Assembly (NCBI RefSeq): GCF_001854185.1
Contig: NZ_CP017603.1
Location: 310,001 to 374,000, forward strand
Length of the DNA: 64,000 bases
Reading direction: 5' to 3'
Source of the DNA: Clostridium formicaceticum
Lineage (GTDB): Bacteria; Bacillota; Clostridia; Peptostreptococcales; Natronincolaceae
The notes under the pieces were generated by a model that saw only the letters and a program-made list of their open reading frames with translations, was not told where the DNA came from and ran no database searches. Positions 56,353-64,000 of the stretch are shown here, one piece after another; within the stretch, counting starts at the first letter, position 1, and the number at the start of each line of letters is the position of its first letter. The translations under genes and the position numbers were made by a program.

Positions 56353-57513
56353 CTAGTAATTAGCATTTTCTCCTACGTATTGTAAAACTGCCTGAAGATT
56401 TTCTGCATTAACACTGTCGGCAGTGATGATACCTTTATCAAAACCAAAGTTATATTTGCCTCCTGGTGCAAGAATATCAACTAATTCCTTTGCCTTATCA
56501 ATACACTGTTGTTTTGTTCCTGTTTTTAACAATGTGATTGGGTAGAAGCCTGATATAATATGTTTTTTGCCCAATTTGTCTTTTACAAGCTGAGGATCTC
56601 CGTATTCAAACCACATTCTTGTGTTTTCAGGAAGTTCGTATAGATAGTCAATGTAACGCATCCAATCATGCTCAACAAATAGCATACATGGATAACCCAT
56701 AGCTGTTAATTCATCCACCAATTTCTTAAAGCTTGGCCAATAAAACTTTTCAAAATCCTTTGGACGTATATAAGGGGCCATATGTAGTGGAATAAAGGTA
56801 TTTCCATACTTGCTTGGACCCTTTGGTGATACGCCTGCCTTGATCATCAAAGGTGTAACTGCTTCAACAGCTGCTAAAACTTTATCAGAACATCTTCTAA
56901 GGTCTCCCGTAATGCCCTTAAAACCTCTTAGTTGATCTGCCACAAAGTCAAAAGGAGCTTCTGTTAATACATCTATTCCTCCTATAGGAGAATAACCAAA
57001 TTTGTCATTTACTCTTTGTGCCGTAGCTACACCACTCAATATTTCATCGTAGTAAGCTTTAAAAGCCTTTGCAAATACAATAGATCTTTGAGAAGGGTTG
57101 GTATCCAATTCCTTGTAGATTCTAGGTAAAACCTTTTCCATAATGCAATCATAAGGTGAGGCAATAAACTCATCATATTCTTCTGCCTCTAAACCATGAA
57201 CCTCTGGATGCTGCATAAAACCACTGGAGCTCATTACAAAGTTTCTTGCCCCTAAAAGCTGATAATGGAGGGGATTTCTTAATGAAAGGCCACAGGGATT
57301 GTAATCAGTAAAGAAGTCCTGTCCTACCTTATCGAATGCCTCTTCAAGTAAAGGCGTATTCCACTGTAATTCTCCTAGATCTTTCTGTGCATACTGTATT
57401 GCAAACTCGATAGAAAAACTAGCATTGATGGGTACTCTTTTAGGGATTTTCCCATCATATAAGTCTGTAAATAACTGTATCCTCTCTTGCTGCAATGCTT
57501 TAACATCTGTCAT
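56353..57513 (-). CDS. UroD-family corrinoid methyltransferase, copy 3
   Basis: Encodes 386 residues, about 80% identical by eye to copy 1. Has MLFVEHDWMRYIDYL (His at about 280), SGFYPITLLKTGTKQQC (Cys at about 335) and a UroD-like alpha/beta barrel. Starts 1 bp after its corrinoid gene, ends 15 bp before a 47-aa gene. With the corrinoid protein and the methyl-THF methyltransferase upstream it forms a full methyl-transfer operon. Confidence 0.88.
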   Translation of the reverse strand: MTDVKALQQERIQLFTDLYDGKIPKRVPINASFSIEFAIQYAQKDLGELQWNTPLLEEAFDKVGQDFFTDYNPCGLSLRNPLHYQLLGARNFVMSSSGFMQHPEVHGLEAEEYDEFIASPYDCIMEKVLPRIYKELDTNPSQRSIVFAKAFKAYYDEILSGVATAQRVNDKFGYSPIGGIDVLTEAPFDFVADQLRGFKGITGDLRRCSDKVLAAVEAVTPLMIKAGVSPKGPSKYGNTFIPLHMAPYIRPKDFEKFYWPSFKKLVDELTAMGYPCMLFVEHDWMRYIDYLYELPENTRMWFEYGDPQLVKDKLGKKHIISGFYPITLLKTGTKQQCIDKAKELVDILAPGGKYNFGFDKGIITADSVNAENLQAVLQYVGENANY

Positions 57514-57514
57514 A

Positions 57515-58165
57515 CTAGTTCACCCAGCCTTGACAAATTTTTACACCTTCCGCTGCATTCGTAGTAAAAGCATCTGCCCCAACATGCTCACAAGCCTCTT
57601 TTGTTACAGGGTTACCCCCGATGATGATCTTTACATCATCCCTGACTCCTTGACTTTTCATTTCATCTATAATATTTTTCATTGAATCAATGGCTAAAGT
57701 AAGTACACCGCTCATGCCTACGATCTGTGGCTTTACCTCTTTGATTTTCTCTAAAAACGCATCTGCTGACTGGTCAATGCCGATATCATATACTTCAAAA
57801 CCTGCCGCCTCTGACATACTTCTAAAAATATTCTTACCGATATCATGTAGGTCACCCTCTACTGTTCCTAGAACGATTTTTCCTACTTTTTCTGTGCTTC
57901 CTGAACCAATTACCGGCTTTAATGTTTCAATAGCACTTGTTAATAATTCTCCTGCAAAAATTAAATCCCCAACAAAGTACTCACCTTTATCAAACAAGTC
58001 TCCTACAATTGCCATCCCCTGCTGACATGCATTTACTACCTTTTGTGCATCTTCCTCACTTGGATTTGTTTCTACAAATTCATTTAACATTTCTAGTACT
58101 TGATCCTCGTCAAGATCTCCTACCGCCTGTGTTAATACACTTAAATCCATTGCTAAATCTGCCAT
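57515..58165 (-). CDS. Corrinoid-binding protein, 216 aa (copy 3)
   Basis: D-x-H-x-x-G at 105-110; nearly the same protein as copy 2. Second gene of the operon headed by the methyl-THF:corrinoid methyltransferase and directly before methyltransferase copy 3. Confidence 0.93.
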   Translation of the reverse strand: MADLAMDLSVLTQAVGDLDEDQVLEMLNEFVETNPSEEDAQKVVNACQQGMAIVGDLFDKGEYFVGDLIFAGELLTSAIETLKPVIGSGSTEKVGKIVLGTVEGDLHDIGKNIFRSMSEAAGFEVYDIGIDQSADAFLEKIKEVKPQIVGMSGVLTLAIDSMKNIIDEMKSQGVRDDVKIIIGGNPVTKEACEHVGADAFTTNAAEGVKICQGWVN

Positions 58166-58307
58166 TTAAAATTCCCCCTTAAATTTTCTATTTGGATTGT
58201 CTATTTCTCTTAAAGCATTTATTATCATCAAACATTCTCTAATATACAAGGTAGTTGAATACGTTTTCAGTTATTTATATTTTTCTCTGTTTTTCCAATT
58301 ACTGCAA

Positions 58308-59114
58308 CTATTCCTTAATAGGTCCAATTTTATTTTTTCTATAGGCATTGGAGTACTTTCTACAATGCTTGTCTTTACCCAACAGCGCCTCCGTTGCAAG
58401 TAATGAAGCCATCATGTCTCTGTTGCATGGATCCATAATAGCAGAGTCCATTCCTACATAAGATGCAATGGTTAAAAAGTTTTGGTTAACAACTTTCCTT
58501 AAGGGCATTCCGAAAGAAATATTACTTAATCCTGAAGTTACTTTAATTGTAGGATACATTGCCTTAATTGTTTTTGTTGTTTCTACAAAACTTAACAAAG
58601 ATGCATTATCTGTTGAAAGAGCCATTACTAGAGGATCAATATGAATTCTATCTGGTGCAATGTCATATTTTTGTGCCTTTTCAACCAATATTTTTGTTAT
58701 ATCCACCCTTGTTTGAACGTCTGAAGGAATTCCCCTATTGTCGCAGGTCAATCCAATTACTTGCCACTCTGTTCCCTGAATCAATGGATAGATCACTTCA
58801 CACTTTTCGCCTTCCTCAGATACGGAGTTAATAAGCCCCGGCTTTTTCGCATATTTTAGCACAGCCTCAATTGTTTTTGCATTTGGACTATCAATGCTTA
58901 ATGGTTTACTAACAGCATCTTGAACGATATCCATTAACCATTTCAATGTCTCAACCTCAAACTCAGGAGCAGTACTTGCACACACGTCAATATAGTCAGC
59001 CCCCGCATCTACCTGCTTTACAGCAAGGTCACGAATAAACGCTTCATCCTTAGCTTCAATAGCTTTCTTCACACTTGGAATGGTTCCATTAATTTTTTCC
59101 CCAATAATAATCAT
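58308..59114 (-). CDS. Methyltetrahydrofolate:corrinoid methyltransferase (AcsE/MtgA-like)
   Basis: Encodes 268 residues of the pterin-binding TIM-barrel family. MIIIGEKINGTIPSVKKAI, DAGADYIDVCAST (about 53-65), LSIDSPNAKTIEAVL (about 93) and GLSNISFGMPLRK (about 200) are family signatures; N-x-S-F-G is typical. It transfers the methyl group between methylcorrinoid protein and THF, linking the island to the Wood-Ljungdahl/folate pool. Only one copy is present, so it must serve all the corrinoid proteins here. Confidence 0.92.
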   Translation of the reverse strand: MIIIGEKINGTIPSVKKAIEAKDEAFIRDLAVKQVDAGADYIDVCASTAPEFEVETLKWLMDIVQDAVSKPLSIDSPNAKTIEAVLKYAKKPGLINSVSEEGEKCEVIYPLIQGTEWQVIGLTCDNRGIPSDVQTRVDITKILVEKAQKYDIAPDRIHIDPLVMALSTDNASLLSFVETTKTIKAMYPTIKVTSGLSNISFGMPLRKVVNQNFLTIASYVGMDSAIMDPCNRDMMASLLATEALLGKDKHCRKYSNAYRKNKIGPIKE

Positions 59115-59153
59115 TTAGATTCCCACCTTTATTTAAAATATCCATCAACCACT

Positions 59154-59216
59154 TGTATATACATGTAATATATTTGTATATACTTATAATTATAGCAGAC
59201 ATTTCTATCCTGTCAA
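59154..59216 (-). promoter_or_regulatory. Promoter with double palindromic operator, copy 3
   Basis: TTGACA (59211-59216), 16 bp, TATAAT (59189-59194), then TGTATATAC (59175-59183) and TGTATATACA (59154-59163) about 21 bp apart. Drives the operon from the methyl-THF methyltransferase through the 47-aa gene. Confidence 0.83.
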
Positions 59217-59296
59217 TATCTCTGCAAAGGGTTTTTTATAATTTTCAAAATATTTTTGTTAAGTGAACTCGTTCCAGCAAGCTAAAACATCAGGGA

Positions 59297-59395
59297 ATCA
59301 GGTGGAGCGTCTACTCCACCTGATTTAAAAATCCCACCTGCGCTAACGCTTAGAGGTGGGGGCTTTAGCAATGCACCGAAGGATAAACATAAGAT
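59297..59395. repeat. Double hairpin and repeat, copy C (also terminator of the SARP-type gene)
   Basis: Two hairpins: ATCAGGTGGAG/CTCCACCTGAT (59297-59324) and CCCACCT...AGGTGGG (59333-59360). Bases 59360-59392 (minus strand ATGTTTATCCTTCGGTGCAT) match copy A with few changes. On the minus strand the second hairpin ends in ATTTTT and can terminate the regulator transcript. Confidence 0.6.
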
Positions 59396-59409
59396 TACTT
59401 TTATCTTTT

Positions 59410-62400
59410 CTACTTAGCATCCTTTATAAAAACCTTCAGAATCTCTTTTTCGTAGCTAGTCTTTACTTCTCCCAATAAAGCTATTCCTCTTTTGCAATAT
59501 TCCTCTATATTCAAGCTTAAATAATCATCAAATATCTCTTTCAACGTGCTGTTTTTTCCAAATTTTGCTTTTATTTCTGTCTTCACTCTGTATAGTATCC
59601 CCAGTTCATAGGGACTTTTCAGCTTTTCAGCATAAACCTCAGCTGTTTTTAGATAAGCCAACGCCTCTTTATATCTGCCTTCTGAAACCAATAATAATGC
59701 CATATATCCTTCAGCGATAGAACGTCCCCAAAACACCTCTATTTGCTGATATAAAGAAATAGCTCTTTGCAAATATTCCTTTGCCCTTTGATAATCTCCC
59801 ATTTCTAAAGCAGCTTGTCCTGCATTGGTGTTGAATTGGGTTAATCCCTTGAGGACTTTGTTTTCTTCACAAATAGCTATCGCTTTATCATAGTAATTTA
59901 AAGCACTGGAAAATTTCATTGTATATCTTCTTATCTCCCCCATATAGTTGTAAGCCGCTGCAATATTGATGATATATTTATTATCAATTTTGGTAATTTC
60001 ATCAAATATTTTTATAGAGGCCTTTAACACCTCTTCTGCTTCTACATACCTTCCCATCATGATTTTATTTAATCCCTTTAACCTTAAGGCAATCCCTATT
60101 TCCTTTTGCTCTCTGCAGGTCCTTGCCAATAGTAAAGCCTCTTCTACATAGAAGGTCATTTCTTCTACTTTATGAGCTTGTATGCAATAATAGATCATCT
60201 GCTTATAACCCTTTAAACAATACGCATGGGCTTTGATTGTTTTTGATGCTTCTATCATTTGCTGTATATAAACAATCGCCTCCTTGTAGGCACCTTCTCT
60301 TATGGCATATCTACCTCTTATGTACAAAAATTCTATCTGTAGCTTTACCATTTCCTCCCAAGAAAAATGATACTTCTTTATTTCTTCTAACTCCTCCTCC
60401 ATCGCCTTAAGAGATTGAAGCAGCTCTTTTTCTGTGCCAAAAAATCCCTCTTTTTTTTGTTCATTTACCTCATTGGATGTAGGGAATACTTCATAACTAA
60501 AATCTAAGTGGGCATTAATATTTTTTATACTATACTTTAAGGTTTTGAACTGATTACCAGCATGGGAAAAGTGATAAATCAGTCTAGAATAATTTAGTAC
60601 GTCTACTTTATTATGTCTTAACTGACTTTCCAGTATATTCCCTACTTTATTATGTAGCACCTTCCTCATAGCTGAAGATTGCTGGAAATAGATGAATTCC
60701 CTTAATTTAAGGTGGGTAAATTGAAAAGTGATTTCATGCCCTTTCTCTAATGCCTTTACAATGTTTTTGTTTTGCAGCTCTTCTATCATCTGCATCACTT
60801 GCAGTTCATCTTTATTCATTAACGTCGTTAGTAGTTCTAGTGAAACCTTATCAAAAAAAAGAGAAATAATATTTAATACCTTTTTCCCCTCCTCAGAAAC
60901 CTCTAAAAATCTGCTTTTTAAAATATCTTGCATTTTAGGGGTAATTTTCTCAAAATCATTATTTTTTCTAAGAGATTGGAGATATTCTATGATAAAAAAA
61001 GTATTTCCCTCTGTTTCCTCATATATTTCTTCTACTAAATTACCCTTCATTGAAAGATCAGGTAATGTTTTATGTATAAAATCGCCTACTTCTTGGAAGG
61101 TAAATCTTCCTATCGGTATTTCTTCCATAGGGTGGTATTTTCTTATTTTTACCATAAATTTATCGATTCTTTTATCATATCCATCTCTACAAGTCCCTAC
61201 AAACAACAGGTTTTTTCCTTGATCCTGTTGCAAAAGGCTACTCAAAAGGGATAAACTCATACTATCTATCCATTGCAGATCTTCAAAAACAACGATTATT
61301 TTTCTTCTACTACTAATTCTTTTAAAAAGCCCCAGTACAGCATCTTCCACAACTCTATAGTTAAAAAGACTTCCTTCCTCTAGGAAGTTTATAGTAGATG
61401 CAGTCCCTTCGGTTGCAAATCCAGGAAAGACAGAAATAAGAATATCCTTCCAAAGGGGAGGAAGTTCTATGTTATCTTTTAAAATTTTTTCTGACAGCAA
61501 AGAAAAGATAGCATTCCAAGGTTTCAAGAAATACTTTTCCTCTGCTTGATAGCAATTGGTTTCTAATAGATATAGTTCCTCTTTTGCCACGATTTTTAAG
61601 AGCTGATTTTTTAATGTGGTTTTTCCAATTCCTGCTTCCCCTACGATAAAACACGAACTGTAACAACCTTCCTTGATAAAACTTCTATAGTTATTTTCTA
61701 ATCTTTTCACCTCTTTTTTTCTTCCATAAAAAAACTCTTGCGGTTTTTCTTTATTCTTTGTTTCCTTATCCCCTCTATTGGGAAAAATATCTTTCAGTAG
61801 TTCTTTTGTTCTTCTATCTGGTGTAATTCCCAGTTCCTGTTGTAATACTTGTTGTAGTCGACTATAAAGATCTATTGCTTTACTATAAGCACCTTGGTCA
61901 CTATAAAGCCTCATCAATATGCGATAGGTTTTTTCATCAAAAGGATCCACCTGAATCAATAGCTTAGCATAATATTCCACCATTTTTTCATCTTTTTTAT
62001 CTAAAAACCGATGTAGTTTTTCCTGAAGTCTTGCGATATACATCTCTCTATAATATTCCCTTGTTGTAGACATCCAGTTCTCAAAGGCTCCCCCATCCCT
62101 CACATGGAAGCCTTGGAGAAATTCACCAGTATAAACCCCTATCCCCTTATCTCTACCTGTAATAAATATTTCTAAATCGCTTTCTATTTTTATGTCAGGA
62201 TTTATCATAACAATCGCCCTTTGGGGAGAAATAACAATATTTAAGTCAAAAGCCTTCCTAATCTTATACATTGCATTCCTTAAATTTTTCTTAGCCGTCT
62301 CCTCGTCTATTTCGCCCCACAAAAGATGCACCAGTTCCTCCCGTGTGGCCCGTTGATGTACAACTAAGTAGTAAAACAAAGCTTCTGCTTTTTTAAAGGG

Positions 62401-62469
62401 TAAGAAAATTCTTGTATTGTTCTTAAAAATAGCAGGGGTATTAAAAAGTTGCAAGTAAATACAATCCAT
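59410..62469 (-). CDS. Large SARP/BTAD-type regulator with STAND ATPase and TPR repeats
   Basis: Encodes 1,019 residues. Residues 1-95: winged HTH of the OmpR/SARP kind (KKAEALFYYLVVHQRATREEL). Residues about 100-235: BTAD helical domain. Residues about 245-420: STAND/AAA ATPase with Walker A VGEAGIGKTTLKNQLL (about 275) and Walker B IIVVFEDLQWIDSM (about 400). From about 640 to the end: TPR repeats (for example YNYMGEIRRYTMKFSSALNYY, AKEYLQRAISLYQQ). Such proteins are signal-gated activators; the input is probably sensed by the TPR part. Its position between the methyl island and histidine genes makes either a target. Confidence 0.9.
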   Translation of the reverse strand: MDCIYLQLFNTPAIFKNNTRIFLPFKKAEALFYYLVVHQRATREELVHLLWGEIDEETAKKNLRNAMYKIRKAFDLNIVISPQRAIVMINPDIKIESDLEIFITGRDKGIGVYTGEFLQGFHVRDGGAFENWMSTTREYYREMYIARLQEKLHRFLDKKDEKMVEYYAKLLIQVDPFDEKTYRILMRLYSDQGAYSKAIDLYSRLQQVLQQELGITPDRRTKELLKDIFPNRGDKETKNKEKPQEFFYGRKKEVKRLENNYRSFIKEGCYSSCFIVGEAGIGKTTLKNQLLKIVAKEELYLLETNCYQAEEKYFLKPWNAIFSLLSEKILKDNIELPPLWKDILISVFPGFATEGTASTINFLEEGSLFNYRVVEDAVLGLFKRISSRRKIIVVFEDLQWIDSMSLSLLSSLLQQDQGKNLLFVGTCRDGYDKRIDKFMVKIRKYHPMEEIPIGRFTFQEVGDFIHKTLPDLSMKGNLVEEIYEETEGNTFFIIEYLQSLRKNNDFEKITPKMQDILKSRFLEVSEEGKKVLNIISLFFDKVSLELLTTLMNKDELQVMQMIEELQNKNIVKALEKGHEITFQFTHLKLREFIYFQQSSAMRKVLHNKVGNILESQLRHNKVDVLNYSRLIYHFSHAGNQFKTLKYSIKNINAHLDFSYEVFPTSNEVNEQKKEGFFGTEKELLQSLKAMEEELEEIKKYHFSWEEMVKLQIEFLYIRGRYAIREGAYKEAIVYIQQMIEASKTIKAHAYCLKGYKQMIYYCIQAHKVEEMTFYVEEALLLARTCREQKEIGIALRLKGLNKIMMGRYVEAEEVLKASIKIFDEITKIDNKYIINIAAAYNYMGEIRRYTMKFSSALNYYDKAIAICEENKVLKGLTQFNTNAGQAALEMGDYQRAKEYLQRAISLYQQIEVFWGRSIAEGYMALLLVSEGRYKEALAYLKTAEVYAEKLKSPYELGILYRVKTEIKAKFGKNSTLKEIFDDYLSLNIEEYCKRGIALLGEVKTSYEKEILKVFIKDAK

Positions 62470-62509
62470 CCTTCTTCCACCTTCATCTATAAGATTTTTA
62501 AAGTTCTAT

Positions 62510-62630
62510 ATTATAGATGCGCCCCCTTAAATTTTAATATATTAAGGGCTACATTTGCAGCCCAAGGTTTTGGGGCGAAACCGTAGACCGTGTATATCAA
62601 AATTTAACTTTAGAAGCGCGCATCTATAAT
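62510..62630. ncRNA. Structured palindromic element upstream of the SARP-type regulator
   Basis: A perfect 13-bp inverted repeat, ATTATAGATGCGC (62510-62522) and its complement (62618-62630), encloses smaller hairpins: CCTTAA...TTAAGG (about 62525-62547), GGGCT...AGCCC (62546-62563) and a TTTTGGGGCGAAACC segment. It lies 40 bp upstream of the regulator start. It may be a 5'-leader RNA or a small palindromic mobile element; neither can be settled by eye. Confidence 0.5.
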
Positions 62631-62741
62631 AAATTTTAAAAACTAATATTACTTTTTTCTTTATCCAGGCTACTTTTATTATAATGGATAAAAAAAAATA
62701 TGACAAAGATTTGCCTCTGTCATATTTTCCCTTAAATTGCT

Positions 62742-63359
62742 CTATAAATTTACATGTGCTAAAATATTTTTTTCTAATGCTTCTATCTTTGTTTCTATTT
62801 CCCTCACCTTTAAAGAAACTTCCTCTACAAATCCAGTATCTTGAATAGATCCTAGATTAATTTTTACATTATATAGAGCTGAAAGCACAGCAGTTCTTGT
62901 CATCATTGCTGCCACAGCCCCATCGGTAACAGCGTTTTGATTACCTTTTGTAACTACCTTTTCAACAGCCTCCATCATCACAAATGCTTTTTGTGCTACC
63001 GATAACGGTACTAAAGCTGCTTTTTTCGTTGCTTCTTCAATAGCAGCTTTTCTGCTGCGGACCTCTTCCTCCGTTTCTTTAGGGAGTTTAAAGGCAGCCA
63101 TTACTTCATTATAAGCATCTGAATCCCTATCAATGTCCTGTATAAGTTCCTTTCTAACCTGAAGAACATTTTTTACCACTTCTTTCATTTCTTCTTCTAC
63201 TTCTACATATTTTTTTCTTCCTATGGTTAAGTTTGCCACCATTTCTGTTAAAGCGGCAGCCGTAGCAGCACTCAAAGCCGCCACACTTCCTCCTCCTGGT
63301 ACTGGATCATTGGAGGCGGTTTTTTGCAAAAAATCCTTTACGGTTAAATCCGTTAACAT
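62742..63359 (-). CDS. fchA: Formiminotetrahydrofolate cyclodeaminase
   Basis: ATG at 63359, after AAAGGGGAG, gives 205 residues. PVPGGGSVAALSAATAAALTE (about 21-40, one residue over here in two halves) is the FTCD-C signature, followed by the long helical bundle (RKELIQDIDRDSDAYNEVMAAFKLP). It converts 5-formimino-THF to 5,10-methenyl-THF plus ammonia during histidine (or purine) degradation. It follows hutI after about 20 bp and supplies one-carbon units to the folate pool used by the methyl island. Confidence 0.93.
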   Translation of the reverse strand: MLTDLTVKDFLQKTASNDPVPGGGSVAALSAATAAALTEMVANLTIGRKKYVEVEEEMKEVVKNVLQVRKELIQDIDRDSDAYNEVMAAFKLPKETEEEVRSRKAAIEEATKKAALVPLSVAQKAFVMMEAVEKVVTKGNQNAVTDGAVAAMMTRTAVLSALYNVKINLGSIQDTGFVEEVSLKVREIETKIEALEKNILAHVNL

Positions 63360-63382
63360 TTTTTTCTCCCCTTTCAAAAACT

Positions 63383-64000
63383 TTATATCTTATGAAAAAC
63401 AACAATGCCATCTTTAATTACCTTTTCTACTGTACTTACACCAATATGATAAGGTATATATTTATAGGAGGGAAACTCTAGAAGAATCAAATCCCCCTGC
63501 TTTCCTACATCTATGCTACCAACTTTATCTGCTTTATCCACTGCAGCTGCACCATTGATGGTTAAGGCAGTGATTGCCTCTTCTGTTGTAATTCCCATAT
63601 ATAATGTAGCTAAGGCAAAAATCAGCGGAATAGACTCGGTGAAACAGCTACCTGGGTTTAAATCGGTTGCTAAAGCTACGGCGCAATTTTGATCAATCAT
63701 ATATCTACCCCTGGCAAATTTCTCTTTTAAACTAAAGGCAGTTCCAGGCAATAATGTAGCTATGACGCCAGTCTTTGCCATATCTTCTATTCCTTTATCA
63801 GAAGCCTGCAACAGATGATCTGCAGAAATAGCACCTAGCTCTGCCGCCAATTCTGCTCCTCCTAATGATACAATTTCATCCGCATGGAGCTTTATCTTAA
63901 AGCCCATTTCTTTTGCTTTTGTCAACAGTCTCCTAGATTGCTCTATAGAAAACACGTTTTTCTCACAAAAAATATCACAGAATTCTGCTAGTCTTCTTTC
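63383..64000 (-). CDS. hutI: Imidazolonepropionase, C-terminal part (runs off the window)
   Basis: An open frame to base 64000 with 205 residues visible. LHADEIVSLGGAELAAELGA, DHLLQASDKGIEDMAKTG, LLPGTAFSLKE and ATDLNPGSC are signatures of HutI (amidohydrolase family, histidine and aspartate metal ligands H-x-D and D in ATDLNPG). Opens the imidazolone ring in histidine degradation to give formiminoglutamate, the source of the formimino group handled by the fchA product. N-terminus lies beyond the right edge. Confidence 0.93.
   Translation of the reverse strand, partial: ERRLAEFCDIFCEKNVFSIEQSRRLLTKAKEMGFKIKLHADEIVSLGGAELAAELGAISADHLLQASDKGIEDMAKTGVIATLLPGTAFSLKEKFARGRYMIDQNCAVALATDLNPGSCFTESIPLIFALATLYMGITTEEAITALTINGAAAVDKADKVGSIDVGKQGDLILLEFPSYKYIPYHIGVSTVEKVIKDGIVVFHKI

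Noticed and set aside
50345-57513. UroD-family genes as heme-biosynthesis hemE
   Set aside because: They are adjacent to corrinoid and methyl-THF genes, occur in three copies, and lack other heme genes; the family includes corrinoid methyltransferases.

Overview
The window looks like a low-GC, spore-forming, anaerobic Clostridia chromosome. Gene content and order (dnaE - small DUF2007-like gene - pfkA - pyk, a GerMN-domain protein, corrinoid methyltransferases, histidine degradation through formimino-THF) suggest an Alkaliphilus/Natronincola-like member. That is inference from protein flavour; no rRNA or tRNA is present to confirm it.

Region 1 (1 to about 29,560) is most of an integrative conjugative element of the Tn1549-like clostridial type, almost wholly on the minus strand. 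In transcription order it holds a replication-initiator-like protein, two small accessory proteins, a PcfB-like protein, the VirD4 coupling ATPase, a VirB6-like channel protein, a PrgI-like protein, the VirB4 ATPase, an M23 cell-wall hydrolase, a Maff2-type pilin-like protein, small CD1107/DUF4315-type proteins, topoisomerase III, and a 2,638-residue repeat-rich surface protein. Cargo follows: a pentapeptide-repeat protein, an ArdC-type antirestriction protein, other accessory proteins, a SymE-like gene and an HTH / small protein / HipA-like kinase module. Relaxase and integrase are not in view and probably lie left of base 1. The element abuts the 3' end of rlmD (rumA), a known ICE target, and an 11-bp direct repeat marks the junction. 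Several otherwise unrelated proteins of the element share a short C-terminal motif (L-x-x-I-K-x-K-G-x), a candidate transfer or targeting tag.

Region 2 (29,680 to 43,000) is core chromosome: rlmD, a GerMN lipoprotein-like gene, fxsA, a thioesterase, pyk, pfkA and dnaE. The dnaE gene is interrupted by a 2.3-kb group II intron inserted in a highly conserved DnaE motif. The intron ends are clear, and removing it restores one 1,170-codon reading frame. The intron-encoded reverse transcriptase/maturase is broken by an internal deletion and a frameshift.

Region 3 (43,100 to 59,300) is a methyl-transfer island: three UroD-family substrate methyltransferases, four corrinoid proteins, one methyl-THF:corrinoid methyltransferase, a ferredoxin/ASKHA reductive activator, a GntR/UTRA regulator, a sodium:solute symporter with its small partner, an MFS transporter and a DUF1638 protein. 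Two unannotated 47-residue genes sit directly behind two of the methyltransferases, and a truncated third copy sits behind the other. Three promoters in the island are near-copies of each other, each with a double TGTATATACA-type palindrome just after the -10, a likely GntR regulon. The likely pathway is: substrate taken up by the symporter, demethylated by a UroD-type enzyme onto a corrinoid protein, and the methyl group passed to THF; the ferredoxin/ASKHA protein repairs oxidised cobalt.

Region 4 (59,400 to 64,000) has a large SARP/STAND/TPR regulator with a structured palindromic element in its upstream region, followed by fchA and a partial hutI for histidine degradation, which also feeds the folate one-carbon pool.
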